This document shows positions 25,334 through 34,621 of a stretch of 64,000 bases of DNA, in pieces. Source of the stretch: Streptomyces xanthophaeus (lineage in GTDB: Bacteria > Actinomycetota > Actinomycetes > Streptomycetales > Streptomycetaceae); NCBI RefSeq assembly GCF_000725805.1, contig NZ_JOFT01000022.1, positions 99,054 to 163,053 on the forward strand, written 5' to 3'. Under the pieces are notes generated by a model that did not search any database, was not told the origin of the DNA, and saw only the letters and a program-made list of their open reading frames with translations. The position numbers and the translations under genes are program-made. The stretch's first letter is position 1. Every line of letters begins with the position of its first letter.

Positions 25334-26248
25334 CTACGCCCCGGTAGCGGCGCCGAGGTGGATCGGGTTGCTCCAGGCGCGGCCCCCGGCGGCGTCCTCG
25401 ACGGTGACCCGGCAGTAGCCCTGGCCGAACATCGCCACGGGCAGGACGCCTTCGGTCAGCGCGTCGCCTTCCAGGACCTGCAAGCCCGGGGCGCCTCCAG
25501 TGAGCAGGATCTTGCGTACGGGCGAGCAGAGCACCGTGATGCGGCCGTCGTCGATGCGGATGTCGTGGAGTTCGGGGCCGGTGCTGGAGTAGTAGTGGCC
25601 GGCCTTGAGCGCCGAGAGGAGGACGTCCGGGTCGAGGGACTCGGCCCGTACCTGGACCCAGGCCACGCAGCCCGGCGGGTCCTGGGGCTGGAAGTGGGCG
25701 TCGTCGGCTGCGTAGACGTTCAGGCGGTGGCCGCGGTTGAGGAGGACGTCCGTCAGATGCCAGCTGTCGCCCCGGTGCTCCCGGTCGGCGAGCGCGTTGT
25801 AGACCTCGACCGCGTGGGCCGCGTCCAGGCTCTCGGCGTCGTCGAGGGTGAGCAGCGAGGCCGCCGGGTGGGCCATCCCGACGAACGCACCCGCGGCGCG
25901 TGCCCGGCGGGCCAGCTCGGGCCCGGTCTCGGCGGGCTCAGGAGGCGCGAAGCCGAGCGGCAGCCCGACGGCCACGATGTGCCACTTCGGCCCGGCCTCG
26001 GTGCGCGGGGCGTGCAGCTCGGCCCCGAGGAGCGTGGTGAAGTCTGGGCTGCGCAGGGGCCGGGTGTCCGTCAGGGGAAAGCCGTACTCGGCCCGGAAGT
26101 GGTCGGTGACGGCCAGGAAGTCGTAACCGGCCTCCCGGTAGCGACGCACCACGTCCGCCGGGGACAGCGCACCGTCGGACTCGTCCGAGTGGGTGTGCAG
26201 ATTGCCGCGCCAGAACCGGCCGGGCTGATCGAACGGCAGATCCAGCAC
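25334..26248 (-). CDS. PHP-domain metal-dependent hydrolase
   Basis: 304 residues from a GTG at 26248 with GGAGG six bases upstream; a TTG two codons earlier is also in frame. The PHP signature HTHSDESDG is near the start, followed by VTDHF, GAELHA and AHPAA, and a later NVYAADDAHF. These His and Asp residues form the trinuclear metal site of PHP phosphoesterases and deacylases. The last 80 residues form a beta-sandwich. It would hydrolyse a phosphoester, but the substrate is unknown. The older end of CRISPR array 2 begins about 200 bp beyond its start. Confidence 0.9.
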   Translation of the reverse strand: MLDLPFDQPGRFWRGNLHTHSDESDGALSPADVVRRYREAGYDFLAVTDHFRAEYGFPLTDTRPLRSPDFTTLLGAELHAPRTEAGPKWHIVAVGLPLGFAPPEPAETGPELARRARAAGAFVGMAHPAASLLTLDDAESLDAAHAVEVYNALADREHRGDSWHLTDVLLNRGHRLNVYAADDAHFQPQDPPGCVAWVQVRAESLDPDVLLSALKAGHYYSSTGPELHDIRIDDGRITVLCSPVRKILLTGGAPGLQVLEGDALTEGVLPVAMFGQGYCRVTVEDAAGGRAWSNPIHLGAATGA

Positions 26249-26449
26249 AAACAACCTCCGTGCGCGACGACGTCACCAAGTCCCATTCACTGTAGGAGGT
26301 TTCGACAATAAGTATGCCAAATATTGCCTGGTGGGACGGTGCGCCGGACTCCCGGCGGGTGGTTCGGGGCTGATCAATTCCGCCGTGGGCCGCCTCGAAC
26401 ACGGTTCCCCGCCGCGGCACGAGGCAGCAGCCTGACCAACCGACACGGT

Positions 26450-27454
26450 CAGCGCATCCCCGCATGCGCGGGGAGCAGACGGCGAAGATCCGGCCGTCAC
26501 CAGTCTCCTCAGGTTCATCCCCGCGTACGCGGGGAGCAGAGGGCCCGAATAACTGCCTGGGCGGTCGGCTCGGGGTCATCCCCGCGTGCGCGGGGAGCAG
26601 TGCGGTCGGTCGGGTCACGCTGCCACCTCCAGGGGGTCATCCCCGCGTGCGCGGGGAGCAGCTCAGCGCACCCTTCGACCCCGACGCCAAGTTGGGGTCA
26701 TCCCCGCGTGCGCGGGGAGCAGAGAGGGCGACAGCAGCGGGGCCGGTCGGACGCGGGGTCATCCCCGCGTGCGCGGGGAGCAGGCCACGCGGGCCCGGAC
26801 GTCGGACATGGTCACGGGGTCATCCCCGCGTGCGCGGGGAGCAGGACGCCGCCCTCGAACCCTTCGCCTCCCAGATGGGGTCATCCCCGCGTGCGCGGGG
26901 AGCAGTCGATGTCCTTCGTTTCCTCTTCGAGCTTGAAGGGGTCATCCCCGCGTGCGCGGGGAGCAGCGCGTATCCCATGATCTCTCCTCCTACTGCTTGG
27001 GGTCATCCCCGCGTGCGCGGGGAGCAGTTCGCTGCCCAGCCGCCGCCGCCGGTCGCGGCGGGGTCATCCCCGCGTGCGCGGGGAGCAGACGCTGGTCCTG
27101 CTCATTGACCAGCGGTCCGCGGGGTCATCCCCGCGTGCGCGGGGAGCAGGAGGGTGGCTGAATCGGCGTTCAGGCTGGCCGGGGGTCATCCCCGCGTGCG
27201 CGGGGAGCAGGTCCAGCCACATCATGGGCACACCGTCGTCGAGGGGTCATCCCCGCGTGCGCGGGGAGCAGGAGGCGAGGTTGCGGTCTTCGGCTACCCG
27301 GGCGGGGTCATCCCCGCGTGCGCGGGGAGCAGTTCAGCTCTTCCAGTTCCCGCTTCAGCTCTGCGGGGTCATCCCCGCGTGCGCGGGGAGCAGAGCCAGT
27401 CGTCCATCAGCGTGGACCCGTCATGGGGGTCATCCCCGCGTGCGCGGGGAGCAG
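26450..27454 (-). CRISPR. CRISPR array 2, type I-E repeats (17 repeats, 16 spacers)
   Basis: Seventeen 29-nt repeats end at 26478 and then every 61 bp to 27454, so all spacers are exactly 32 nt. The core stem CCCCGCGTGCGCGGGG is invariant in the right 15 copies. The two leftmost copies carry substitutions (CGCATCCCCGCATGCG and CCGCGTACGCGG), which marks the old end. The leader is on the right and transcription runs on the minus strand. On that strand the repeat starts CTGCTCCCCGCG and ends ATGACCCC. The repeat equals that of array 1. The uniformity of the recent repeats suggests that acquisition was active until recently, yet no cas genes are in the window. Confidence 0.98.
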
Positions 27455-27520
27455 GCTTGCTGAGCAGCCACTTTAGATGGGTTACACGTTGTTCTGAAGC
27501 ACTTCCGCTGATACTCGCCT
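27455..27520 (-). promoter_or_regulatory. CRISPR leader of array 2
   Basis: GCCACTTTAGATGG at 27467 and TGAAGCACTT at 27496 repeat the two blocks next to array 1. This AT-richer segment should carry the promoter and adaptation signal. It is separated from the zeta-toxin gene by a hairpin terminator. Confidence 0.8.
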
Positions 27521-27643
27521 TTCGGTCATATCTGGTGAATGCGATCCATTGCCGCGCAGTTGCTCGCCCTGCCGTCTGCGACTGTGTGGCGCACGGACCG
27601 CACGATGTTTCGGCACAGCGCTACGTCTTAGGGAGGCGGGCAG

Positions 27644-27663
27644 TCGCCGGATTCGTCCGGCGA
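27644..27663 (-). terminator. Hairpin terminator after zeta-toxin operon
   Basis: TCGCCGGA and TCCGGCGA form an 8-bp stem with a stable TTCG tetraloop, 53 bp past the stop of the zeta-toxin gene and before the CRISPR leader. It should end the long minus-strand operon. Confidence 0.65.
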
Positions 27664-27715
27664 GAGCCGTCCCGTTCGGATCGCGATGCGTACGAGCCGC
27701 TCCGCGGCGTGCGGG

Positions 27716-29044
27716 TCAAAGAGATCGGCCGCGGGCTTGGGCTTGCCCCTTTGGCGGTTCGATCCTGGGAGTCGGCACTGGGCTCGCCGGGGGGCGGGGC
27801 TCGGCGAGGGGCTGCATCTGGTGTCGGATGCCGGCCTCTTGCTCGCGCTGGGCGAATGGGAGTTGGTCCCGCCTTTGCAGCTCTGCGGCTGCGCGCTGGC
27901 CGAGACGCTGGATGCGGTCTCCCTGTTCCCCCGCGAGCGCGGCAGTCCGGCGGGCGTGCTGATGGTCTTCAGCTGCGGTCTGCTGTGCCCTGGAGATCGA
28001 CTCGGGGGAGGCGCCCTGCTCTTGCAGGCGGCGCGCGATGTCGTCGGCCGGCGTCGGCTGGGCGGGCTGGGCCTGGAGGTGTGCGGCCTGCTCGGCGTTC
28101 CGGAGCCGTTCGGCCCAGGTCGCCAGCTGGGGGTCGGAGAGGAGTCCGAGGTGGGGGCCGCCGTCAGCAGCAGGGCCGAGGAGGGGCATGGCCTGCTGCT
28201 CGATCCGGGTCAGCCGTTCGGACCATTCGGGTCCCATGTCGCGGCTCGCCTCGCGCAGCCGCAGTTGCGTGGCGACGAAGGCCTCGCTCTCCGCGGCCGT
28301 CCAGGGCCGGGTGCGTTCCGCTTCGAGGGCGTCCGCCAGGGCGGGAGGGCTGGTCCAGTCGCCGGAGGCGGCCACGGTGTTGCTGTACCGGGGCTTGCTC
28401 TCGCCGCGGCGGTAGATGCTCGCGGTGTTCGCCAGGGCGCCTTCGTCGACGCTGTCGGCCAGGGCGAGGATGCCGCGGTAGGACTCGTCGGCGTTGGACT
28501 GCACGGTGAGCCGCCCTTGGCCACGGTCGGCGAGCTGCTCGAAGTACCGGCTGACGATGCCCTGGTTGCTCATGGCCTGCGGGACGCCCATGAAGAGCGC
28601 TTCCACGCGGGCCCCCGCACGGCGGTAGGCCAGCATCTTGTCCTCCACGGCCCCGGCGTTCTGCGAGGTCTCCTGGATGATCGCGTGCAGCTTGTGGGAG
28701 CGGACGTACTCCTCAGCCTGCGCCATCCACGCACGCCCGTCGGCCCGGGTGTAGGCGGCCATGAGGGTGTCGTCCTTCGCCATCAGCGCGCCGTAGGCCG
28801 GGTGGTAGGGCTTGTAGAGGTCACTGTCGACGTCCACGAACCCGCCGTGCTGATTGAGGACCCCGGCCACCATCGCGGTCACACGGCTCTTGCCGGCACC
28901 TGGCTGGCCGATCAGGAACACCACCGTCGGTGTCTTCTGCGCAGAGCGCCCTTCCAGGAGGTCGGGGACGATGCCCTCGTGGAAGATCCGCCGGTTCTCA
29001 GCCTCCGGCAGCCGGTAGCGCTCCACCTCGTCCAGGTCGGTCAC
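27716..29044 (-). CDS. Zeta-toxin family kinase with long C-terminal extension
   Basis: 442 residues. The Walker A motif GQPGAGKS is at 46-53, followed by the zeta-type DVDSDLYKPYHPAY substrate segment, QETSQNAG and SRYFEQL. Zeta toxins phosphorylate UDP-N-acetylglucosamine and block cell-wall synthesis. The kinase domain fills about 270 residues. The remaining 170 are Gln-, Arg- and Ala-rich coiled coil and a Pro-rich tail, not usual in plasmid zeta toxins and possibly a partner-binding extension. The ATG overlaps the TGA of the antitoxin gene (ATGA), so translation is coupled. It is the last gene of the secretion-type operon. Confidence 0.92.
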   Translation of the reverse strand: MTDLDEVERYRLPEAENRRIFHEGIVPDLLEGRSAQKTPTVVFLIGQPGAGKSRVTAMVAGVLNQHGGFVDVDSDLYKPYHPAYGALMAKDDTLMAAYTRADGRAWMAQAEEYVRSHKLHAIIQETSQNAGAVEDKMLAYRRAGARVEALFMGVPQAMSNQGIVSRYFEQLADRGQGRLTVQSNADESYRGILALADSVDEGALANTASIYRRGESKPRYSNTVAASGDWTSPPALADALEAERTRPWTAAESEAFVATQLRLREASRDMGPEWSERLTRIEQQAMPLLGPAADGGPHLGLLSDPQLATWAERLRNAEQAAHLQAQPAQPTPADDIARRLQEQGASPESISRAQQTAAEDHQHARRTAALAGEQGDRIQRLGQRAAAELQRRDQLPFAQREQEAGIRHQMQPLAEPRPPASPVPTPRIEPPKGQAQARGRSL

Positions 29045-29352
29045 GCGGTGCGCTCGCGGACCTCGCGGGCGAGCTGCGCGTAGTGCTGGCGTGCAGCGGC
29101 GATCTGCTCGCGGTCCTCGGGGCGCAGGTTCTCGCGCTCACGGGCGAGCCGGGCCCGGGCGGCACGTGCTTCCGCGATGACGTCCTGGTCCGGAGCCGGC
29201 TTGGCTTCCTCCGCGGCGATCAGCGCGCTGTAGGCGCCGACCACTCCGTTCACCGCTTCGATCGCGGCCTCGTACGCGGCCGTTTCCTCGTTCGACCATG
29301 CGTAGGGCTGCAGCTGGTGTGTGACGGAGATGCCTTCGTCGGGTCCGGTCAT
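29041..29352 (-). CDS. Presumed antitoxin of the zeta toxin (103 aa)
   Basis: The ATG at 29352 lies behind AAGG; longer starts up to 29409 lack a better site. The protein is helical, with WSNEETAAYEAAIEAVNGVV and a Glu/Arg-rich C-terminus (RARLARERENLRPEDREQI), like the three-helix epsilon antitoxins in size and character. Its stop codon overlaps the toxin start, the usual antitoxin-first order. Direct similarity to epsilon is not obvious, so the assignment rests on size, helicity and coupling. Confidence 0.78.
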   Translation of the reverse strand: MTGPDEGISVTHQLQPYAWSNEETAAYEAAIEAVNGVVGAYSALIAAEEAKPAPDQDVIAEARAARARLARERENLRPEDREQIAAARQHYAQLAREVRERTA

Positions 29353-29478
29353 GTGGGCTGGCCTTCTTTCTATCGATCGTTGTGTTGACGGGGTGTTCCT
29401 GTGGATCACTTCACAGCATCCCTTCCGGGCGGGCCGGGTCGCACTCGATATCTGCTGCCGGCCCTGGGGAAGTGCCGT

Positions 29479-30672
29479 TCACGCCGAGAGGCCGGGCGTG
29501 CTGCGTGCTTCGGCCGGTGGGGGTGAGGCGACGGCCGGCGTCGCGGCGGCTGCCCTCGGAGCTGCTCTGGCCGTGCCGGGTGGCAGGGTTACGGCGAGGC
29601 GGGCGGCGTGTTGGTCGGCTGCTCGGGCCAGGGCTTGTAGGGCCTGGAGGTCGCCGGGGGCGAAGCGGCCCGAGCCGGCCGCGGCGGTGACGAGGTCCTG
29701 GGCTCTTTCGGCGACGGTGCCGTACGGGCCGACGGCCGGGCCCGGGCCGGAGTCGTGTGGCGGCAGTTGCTGCCAGGCGTTCCGCAGGTCCGTGACCCGG
29801 CGGTGTCCGGAGTCGGCGAGTTCCTGTCCCATGGGGGTGGTGATCCAGGTCTGGAGGTGCGCGGTGACTTCGGCCGCGGCCCGGGCGGCGTCCTCGCGGG
29901 TGGCGTACGCCGACGGGGTCGAGCGTTCAACGAGCCGTTCCAGGGGTGTTGCGGCAGTGTCCCCTTCCGCGGCGGGTTCCGGTGTCTGGCCCGGCGCCCG
30001 CGGGGCGCCGGCGGCGGTGCTGTAGTTCAGGGTGGCTCCGGAGAGCTTCAGCAGGGCGTCGGCGGTGGGAAGGTCGCCTGCGCCGGGTCCCAGGCGGTTG
30101 GCCAGGGCGGCTGCCTGGGCCGAGATCGTCTCGCAGGCCCGGACGGACATGGTCCTCCAGAAGCCCTGGAAGCGTGCGTCGGCGCGGAGGTTCTCCCAGG
30201 CGGAGCCGGCCTTCTCCTTCATCACGTCCCAGACGTGGCGCAGGGCGCCGCGGACGGTCTGGATCCGCTGCCATTCGGGGTGGTCCGCCAGGTGTCCGAC
30301 GTGCGAGTCGGCGGCGGCCGTGGCCCTGTCGACTGCTGCGGCCGCTTCCGTGACGTCCGGTGGTGCGGAGGCTGTGGTCGGTTCCACCGGGGCCCAGGGA
30401 GTCGGGGTCGGCGGCTCGTCGGCAGCCGCTGCCTGGGGCGCCGGGTTCAGTACGGCCACGTCAGGGGCGACGGCCGCCCGGACTTCGGCTGCGGCAACGC
30501 CGTTGCAGAGCTCGTCCCAGGCGGCCCAGACGTCCTCGTCCTGGGGCGGGTCGGCGGCGTCCGGGGGTTCGGGGGAGTCGTGCCACAAGGGCATCGAGTC
30601 TCCGGGCGGCTGCTCGTACGCGACGTCGGCGGCGTCGGCGACGGCGGGCTCCGCGTCGATCGGTGTGGTCAT
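29479..30672 (-). CDS. Hypothetical Ala/Pro-rich protein of the transfer operon (397 aa)
   Basis: The ATG at 30672 has GGAGG eight bases upstream; an earlier start at 30765 is possible. The first 130 residues are disordered, rich in Ala, Pro and Asp (VAYEQPPGDSMPLWHD). A helical middle follows (HPEWQRIQTVRGALRHVWDV), then a further helical region and a Pro/Ala tail. No catalytic motif is present. Streptomyces conjugative regions often encode such proteins at this place, downstream of the coupling protein. A role as adaptor or cargo-binding factor is conceivable. Confidence 0.75.
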   Translation of the reverse strand: MTTPIDAEPAVADAADVAYEQPPGDSMPLWHDSPEPPDAADPPQDEDVWAAWDELCNGVAAAEVRAAVAPDVAVLNPAPQAAAADEPPTPTPWAPVEPTTASAPPDVTEAAAAVDRATAAADSHVGHLADHPEWQRIQTVRGALRHVWDVMKEKAGSAWENLRADARFQGFWRTMSVRACETISAQAAALANRLGPGAGDLPTADALLKLSGATLNYSTAAGAPRAPGQTPEPAAEGDTAATPLERLVERSTPSAYATREDAARAAAEVTAHLQTWITTPMGQELADSGHRRVTDLRNAWQQLPPHDSGPGPAVGPYGTVAERAQDLVTAAAGSGRFAPGDLQALQALARAADQHAARLAVTLPPGTARAAPRAAAATPAVASPPPAEARSTPGLSA

Positions 30673-30829
30673 CGCGGGTACCTCCGGGGTGGCGTGCGAC
30701 GGGGCGGGCGGTGGCGGCGTTTTCTGCCGTGGGGCGGTGGCTGCTTCCAGTACGGCTTCCAGCACGGTCAGTACGGCTTGGTGGCGGACGTGCTGGCGCT
30801 CGCCGTGCCTTCTTCACCCGGGGACGGGA

Positions 30830-31348
30830 CTACAGCGGGGCGTTGAGCTCGGCTTCGCGGCGGTGGAGCTCGGCGGCTGCCGGGTGGGTTGCCGGGGCGG
30901 TGGTGGCGTCCGAGAGGGTCAGGTACAGCTCGAAGTCCTCGCTGCTGCCGGCCGGCGGGGGCACGATCATGGGCGGTTCCTGGTGGGTGCCGGTCGCGCA
31001 GGCGGCGAGCTTCAGGCGCGGGGTGAGGGCGTGGAGGGTGTTGATCCAGTCGGCTTCGGCGAGCTCCCGGGCGGGCTGCTCCTCTGCGGCGTAGGTCCGG
31101 ATCCAGCCGGTGTAGAGCGCGGTGAGGTGCTCGACGACGGCGGTGTGCCGGTACCAGCAGTAGGTGATCGTGTGGTGGAGCTCGAAGGTGGTGCGCAGCC
31201 AGTCGACCCATGCGCCGAGCTCGCGCATCCGGATGCGGCGCTCGGCCGGTTCCATGGCCGCCCACACCCAGCGCTGCGGCTCGTTCTGCTGTGCGGCGGC
31301 GCCGGGTGGGATCGGCCAGAGGTCGGCGGGGTTCAGCGGGTCGGGCAC
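30830..31348 (-). CDS. DUF4913-like protein
   Basis: 172 residues from a GTG with AGGAGG six bases upstream. The centre carries the Trp/His-rich pattern of this family: RWVWAAM, LGAWVDWLRTTFELHHTI, then CWYRHTAVVEHLTALYTGW. DUF4913 proteins recur in actinomycete plasmids and integrative elements next to VirD4- and VirB4-like genes. Their function is unknown. It lies 26 bp after the coupling-protein gene and is part of the operon. Confidence 0.82.
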   Translation of the reverse strand: MPDPLNPADLWPIPPGAAAQQNEPQRWVWAAMEPAERRIRMRELGAWVDWLRTTFELHHTITYCWYRHTAVVEHLTALYTGWIRTYAAEEQPARELAEADWINTLHALTPRLKLAACATGTHQEPPMIVPPPAGSSEDFELYLTLSDATTAPATHPAAAELHRREAELNAPL

Positions 31349-31374
31349 GTGCGCCTCCTGGCGGTCGTCGTCGG

Positions 31375-33060
31375 CTACTGCTTCGCGGGGCTGGGCTTGG
31401 GCTCCGCGAGGAGCTTCTTGAGGTCCTTGTCGCGGAAGGTGAGGCGCATCTTCACCTTGATCGGCGGGAGGTTGGTGTACTGGGCGATCGCGGTGAAGTC
31501 GGGGAGCTGCTGGAGGGAGTGGACGGGGGCGAGGTCGGTCTCGGTGGCCTGGGTGTTGGTGGAGTGCTCGCCGCGGGAGCGGCCGTGGCTGGTCTTCATG
31601 ACTTCGGTGCGGCCGTAGAGGCCGGAGAAGTAGCGCAGGGTCTCGAGGTCGCCGCAGCCGGGCAGCAGCATGCGCAGGCCGCTCGCGGACAGGACGGTGT
31701 TGGCCTTCTGGACGCCGAGGGATTCGCGGAGCTGGGAGAGGTCGTGCCAGACGGTGAGCATGGTGATGCCCATGCCGCGGCCGGTGGTGAGGATGTTGGG
31801 CAGGCGGGGGTAGCGGAGCATGTTCCCGGCCTCGTCGACGAGTACGCCGACGCTGGGGCTGATGGGCTTGCCGGTGGCGTTGTACCGGGACTCGGCGGCG
31901 TGGATGGCGCCGGCGATCAGGGAGCTGATGAGCGGGGCGAAGCGGTCGGCGTCGGCCTCGGAGGCGATGATGCAGATGGTGCCCTGCCGGTCGAGCCATT
32001 CCTCGAAGGTGAAGTCGGAGCGGGAGCAGGTCTCGCGGACCTCTTCGTCGGCGAAGACGCGGGCGAGGACGTTGAGGCTGAACTGGATGGAGCCGATGCC
32101 GTCCTCGTGGAGGCGCAGCCAGGGGGAGGCGTAGTCGTCGGCGACGTCGGTGTAGCCGTGGGCGAGGAGGACCGCGCGGACGTGGTCGACGGCGTCCTTG
32201 CCGAGGCCGATCCAGCGGCGCATGTCGGTGATGCCGCCGCCGGAGAGCTGGGCGGCGAGCATGATGCCCTTGAGGACGCTCTTGGCCTGGTCGATCCAGG
32301 GGGCGGCGCGTTTGTCGTCGCCGGACGAGGAGCCTTCGGCGGACCAGGCGGCCATGCGGTCGGCGGCCTTGGCGTCGGTGCAGTAGGCGACGGGTGACCA
32401 GTGGTCGGTGGCGCGGCCGGGGATGCCGGCCGGGGCGATGACCCAGACCGGGCCGATGGCGCGGCGGCGGGCGTAGATGACGTCGAGGTCGGCGGCCTTG
32501 GTGGTGGTGACCACGAGGGGCCCTTGCCACTCGGCGGCGTTCGGCAGGACCAGGCCGGTGGTCTTCGAGGAGCCGGGAACGCCGAAGACGGTCGCGGAGA
32601 TGTTGGGCTGGGCGGCCACGATGTGCTTGGTCCGCAGGCCCCGCCCGGCGGTGATGCGGTTGATGCGCTTCAGTGGGTCGTCCGCCGCCGACATCTTCCG
32701 CTCGATCTTCGCGCCGCCCCACTGGGCGCCGCCCGTCTTGCCGCCGAAGGACACCAGGGTGGCGAGCTTGACGATGACGGCGCCGACGGCGAGGACGAGG
32801 GCGGCGGTGAGCCCGTAGAACAGCCAGGAGGGCGGGGCCGGGTGGTAGACGGACGCGGGCCCTTTGACGAGGGCGGAGATCACGGTGACGGGGACGCTGT
32901 CCGGGCTGGTGACCCAGCCGTTCCCGGACAGGAGCCCGGCCAGGGGTCCGGCGAGCAGGACGGCACTGCCGGTCGTGACGACCGCTCCGGCCCCGTACGC
33001 GGCGAGGAGGGTGTTGTCGTCCAGTCCGGCGGTGGACGGACCGGAGCCGCGCTCGGACAC
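31375..33060 (-). CDS. VirD4/TraG-like type IV coupling protein
   Basis: 561 residues from a GTG just after the VirB4 stop. Two membrane helices occupy about 24-46 and 78-103. Walker A is GVPGSSKT at 160-167 and Walker B is GVLVDEAGNM. The sequence LLPGCGDLETLRYFSGLYGR is typical of the TraG/TraD branch. Coupling proteins are hexameric ATPases that bring DNA or protein substrates to a type IV secretion channel. Its presence with a VirB4-like ATPase indicates a complete energy module. Actinomycete conjugation usually relies on an FtsK-like TraB, so this is the alternative, single-strand-type machinery. Confidence 0.9.
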   Translation of the reverse strand: MSERGSGPSTAGLDDNTLLAAYGAGAVVTTGSAVLLAGPLAGLLSGNGWVTSPDSVPVTVISALVKGPASVYHPAPPSWLFYGLTAALVLAVGAVIVKLATLVSFGGKTGGAQWGGAKIERKMSAADDPLKRINRITAGRGLRTKHIVAAQPNISATVFGVPGSSKTTGLVLPNAAEWQGPLVVTTTKAADLDVIYARRRAIGPVWVIAPAGIPGRATDHWSPVAYCTDAKAADRMAAWSAEGSSSGDDKRAAPWIDQAKSVLKGIMLAAQLSGGGITDMRRWIGLGKDAVDHVRAVLLAHGYTDVADDYASPWLRLHEDGIGSIQFSLNVLARVFADEEVRETCSRSDFTFEEWLDRQGTICIIASEADADRFAPLISSLIAGAIHAAESRYNATGKPISPSVGVLVDEAGNMLRYPRLPNILTTGRGMGITMLTVWHDLSQLRESLGVQKANTVLSASGLRMLLPGCGDLETLRYFSGLYGRTEVMKTSHGRSRGEHSTNTQATETDLAPVHSLQQLPDFTAIAQYTNLPPIKVKMRLTFRDKDLKKLLAEPKPSPAKQ

Positions 33061-33061
33061 G

Positions 33062-34621
33062 TCAGATCACCATCTTCTCGTCGGTCTCGAAGAGGCGTTC
33101 CTCGGTGCGGGAGAGCATCAGCTGGACGGCGTGGCTGCCGCCGCCGCGGCCGACCTTCCACAGGGCGCGGCCGCGCTGGCCTGCGCCCCAGGAGCCGATG
33201 AGGTTGCATTCGGAGTCGGTGAGGCCGATGGCCTCGCGGGTGATCTGCAGGGGCCGGGTGTCCTGGGCGAGCTGGATGCGGGTCTCGCAGGAGGCGATGA
33301 GGTCGCGGGCGATGGCGACGGCTTCGGAGCCGGCCGCGCCCACGGACTCGAAGTCGGAGAGGCGGTGGGTGGCCAGGACCTGGATGGTGCCGGTCGCCCG
33401 GGACAGGCGCAGGTCGGCGTCGATCTTCTTGACCATGGTGGCGCCGCCGGAGCGCATCTGGCGCCACAGTTCGTCGCGTACGACGATCCACGGCTTCTGC
33501 CCGGGCTGGTCGATGGCGGACTGGGCCCAGGAGGAGACGCAGGACAGCACCATGGCGACGGTCTCGTCGCCATACTCCTGGAGGGCGGAGATGTCGACGG
33601 ACTGGATGGGGGCGTCCCAGTCCAGGTCGATGCTGGTGGCCTCGTCGAAGAGTCCGCCCAGGTGTCCGGTGACCATGCCGCCGAGGGCGGAGCGGATGGA
33701 GGCCATCTGCTCGCGGGCGCGCTGGACTTCCCCGTCGCGGATGCGCAGCTCGCGGGCCATGGCGTCGGTGGGGTCGCGCAGGCGGTCGTAGACGAGGGGG
33801 AGGGTGGGCACGGCGAAGCGGGATGCGCCGGCGCCGTGGAGCTCGCCGGTGACCTCGCGTACGGCGACGTCGAGGGCCTCTTCCTCCTGGGGGAGCAGGG
33901 TGCGGCGGAGCTGGAGTTCGAGGAGGGCCTTGAGCAGGGTGAGGCGGCGGCGGTGGATCTCGGTGAGGCGGGACTTGAGTTCGGCCGGGTCCTTGATGAG
34001 GTCCAGGCCGGCGCCGAGCGGGCCCGCGTCCAGGGGGTTGAGGCGGCCGGGCAGGCCGGGGCCGAGGCGTACGGGTTCGACGCCGAGGTGGCGGCACATG
34101 GCCTGGTACTCGCCCTTGACGTCTCCGGCGATCAGGGTGCGGTGGCCGAAGGCCATCAGCCGCAGGGACAGTGCCTTGACGTGGGCGGACTTACCGGATC
34201 CCGGGATGCCGGTGATCATGACGTTGGGGTTGGTGCACAGGCCCTCCTTCACCCAGACCGCGGGGTGGGCGCTGAAGGCCTCCGTGGTCAGGACGTTGCG
34301 GCCGATGTACGCGCCGATGGGCGGCAGGCTCGCCGCGTGCAGGTACGGGTAGATCCCGGCGGCGTTGGCGGTGTCGGCGCGGACGACTTCGGTGCGCGGC
34401 ACGGAGGCGGCCCGGCCCGCGAAGGGGTGGCTCCAGCCCTTGCGCGGTGCCACGCGCATCGAGGTGTCGGGCTCTTCGAGGAGGCGGGCGCGGCGCAGTT
34501 CGCGGGCGCTCCTCTGCGGCGGGACGGGCAGGGGCGGGCGGTCGGCGATGCCTGCCGCCTCGTCGATGCCGATGGCGTCGAGGAGCGTGTCGCCCGCCGG
34601 GCGCCGGGAGAACAGGCCCAT
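33062..34621 (-). CDS. VirB4/TraC-like type IV secretion ATPase
   Basis: 519 residues. The ATG overlaps the stop of the SCO6880-like gene (ATGA). The Walker A motif GIPGSGKS is at 138-145, followed by a second half with WIVVRDELWRQM as Walker B and QVLATHRLSDFESVG, typical of VirB4/TraC proteins. It lacks the usual N-terminal VirB4 domain; the SCO6880-like protein upstream probably supplies that part, as in other actinomycete systems. It powers assembly and transport in the secretion complex. Confidence 0.9.
   Translation of the reverse strand: MGLFSRRPAGDTLLDAIGIDEAAGIADRPPLPVPPQRSARELRRARLLEEPDTSMRVAPRKGWSHPFAGRAASVPRTEVVRADTANAAGIYPYLHAASLPPIGAYIGRNVLTTEAFSAHPAVWVKEGLCTNPNVMITGIPGSGKSAHVKALSLRLMAFGHRTLIAGDVKGEYQAMCRHLGVEPVRLGPGLPGRLNPLDAGPLGAGLDLIKDPAELKSRLTEIHRRRLTLLKALLELQLRRTLLPQEEEALDVAVREVTGELHGAGASRFAVPTLPLVYDRLRDPTDAMARELRIRDGEVQRAREQMASIRSALGGMVTGHLGGLFDEATSIDLDWDAPIQSVDISALQEYGDETVAMVLSCVSSWAQSAIDQPGQKPWIVVRDELWRQMRSGGATMVKKIDADLRLSRATGTIQVLATHRLSDFESVGAAGSEAVAIARDLIASCETRIQLAQDTRPLQITREAIGLTDSECNLIGSWGAGQRGRALWKVGRGGGSHAVQLMLSRTEERLFETDEKMVI

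Noticed and set aside
30830..32722. Very long minus-strand frame spanning the DUF4913 gene and part of the VirD4-like gene
   Set aside because: Only the last 172 codons are protein-like and they have their own GTG and AGGAGG. The rest is an Arg/Pro-rich shadow of the coupling-protein gene.
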